The notes beneath the pieces were generated by a model. The model was not told the origin of the DNA and searched no databases. It saw only the letters and a list, made by a program, of their open reading frames with translations. Below are positions 25,084 through 25,150 of a stretch of 25,150 nucleotides of DNA, piece by piece. Made by a program: the position numbers and the translations under genes. The DNA is taken from the NCBI GenBank assembly GCA_002412935.1, contig DHWA01000044.1, forward strand, positions 1-25,150. The letters run 5' to 3'. This stretch comes from Patescibacteria group bacterium UBA5194 (lineage in GTDB: Bacteria; Patescibacteriota; Gracilibacteria; BD1-5; UBA6164). Every line of letters begins with the position of its first letter. Within the stretch, counting starts at the first letter, position 1.

Positions 25084-25150
25084 TTGACATTTATCAATAT
25101 TTAATTACTATATTATGAATTAAAAATATGCAGATTGTAACATCAAGTGC
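25084..25150 (+). promoter_or_regulatory. Possible promoter and start of a + strand gene cut by the window end
   Basis: TTGACA (25084-25089) followed by ACTATA (17-base spacer) or TATATT (19-base spacer, 25109-25114). The ATG at 25128 opens MQIVTSS up to the window end. Too short to name a gene. Confidence 0.3.

Overview
The window reads as a chromosomal segment of a low-GC Candidate Phyla Radiation bacterium that uses UGA as a glycine codon. In-frame TGA occurs in almost every gene, repeatedly at invariant glycines: Walker A loops of the ABC ATPase, RecQ and the RloA-like ATPase, the G3 motif of Der, and the catalytic 'GG' of the CCA enzyme. This is NCBI code 25 (Gracilibacteria / Absconditabacteria, formerly BD1-5/GN02 and SR1). 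CGA stands at apparent Arg positions in the KilA-N gene, and CGG at a likely Arg in corA. That argues against code 37 (Absconditabacterales, CGA/CGG = Trp) and leans towards Gracilibacteria. Standard-code ORF calling breaks nearly every gene here, so the coordinates below come from reading through TGA. No start codon has a recognisable Shine-Dalgarno sequence in front of it.

Layout. 1-6.3 kb is housekeeping: ribosome recycling factor (frr, -), an ABC-transporter ATPase (+), the ribosome-assembly GTPase Der (-), a small hydrophilic protein (+), a CorA-type divalent-cation transporter (-) and aspartyl-tRNA synthetase (-). Bidirectional hairpin terminators separate the convergent pairs. 6.4-7.9 kb holds a FISUMP/DUF1566-like protein (-) divergent from a 2-Cys peroxiredoxin (+), with good promoters for both between them.

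7.9-12.4 kb is the accessory-looking part: a KilA-N domain protein containing a 32-bp perfect palindrome inside its reading frame, a small lipoprotein, and a RecQ helicase with a GC-rich palindromic repeat inserted in frame between helicase motifs. Two further GC-rich palindromic (REP/MITE-like) elements lie here, followed by tRNA-Arg(GCG) with an unusual C33 and, next to it, a likely remnant of a serine recombinase. 12.5-16.4 kb has three or four short unrecognised proteins (one possibly frameshifted) and the HD-domain tRNA nucleotidyltransferase.

16.5-18.5 kb is a two-gene operon (-) of an AAA/ABC-type ATPase (RloA-like) and an RloB-family protein, a candidate anti-phage module. It has its own TTGCAA-16-TATAAT promoter and a perfect 34-bp palindrome just upstream of the -35. 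Divergent from it is a tiny YjzC-like protein gene (61 aa) that is almost invisible under the standard code.

19-24.3 kb looks like a surface/envelope block on the + strand: pentapeptide-repeat protein, AI-2E/PerM-family membrane protein, type IV prepilin-like protein, a secreted parallel beta-helix protein with an internal 705-bp duplication, and a lipoprotein. The window closes with a TsaC/YrdC threonylcarbamoyl-AMP synthase (-). Translation and tRNA maturation (frr, aspS, cca, tsaC, der) are well represented. The surface proteins, pilin and defence-like pair fit a host-associated, phage-exposed episymbiont, but that lifestyle is inferred from the lineage and is not shown by the sequence.
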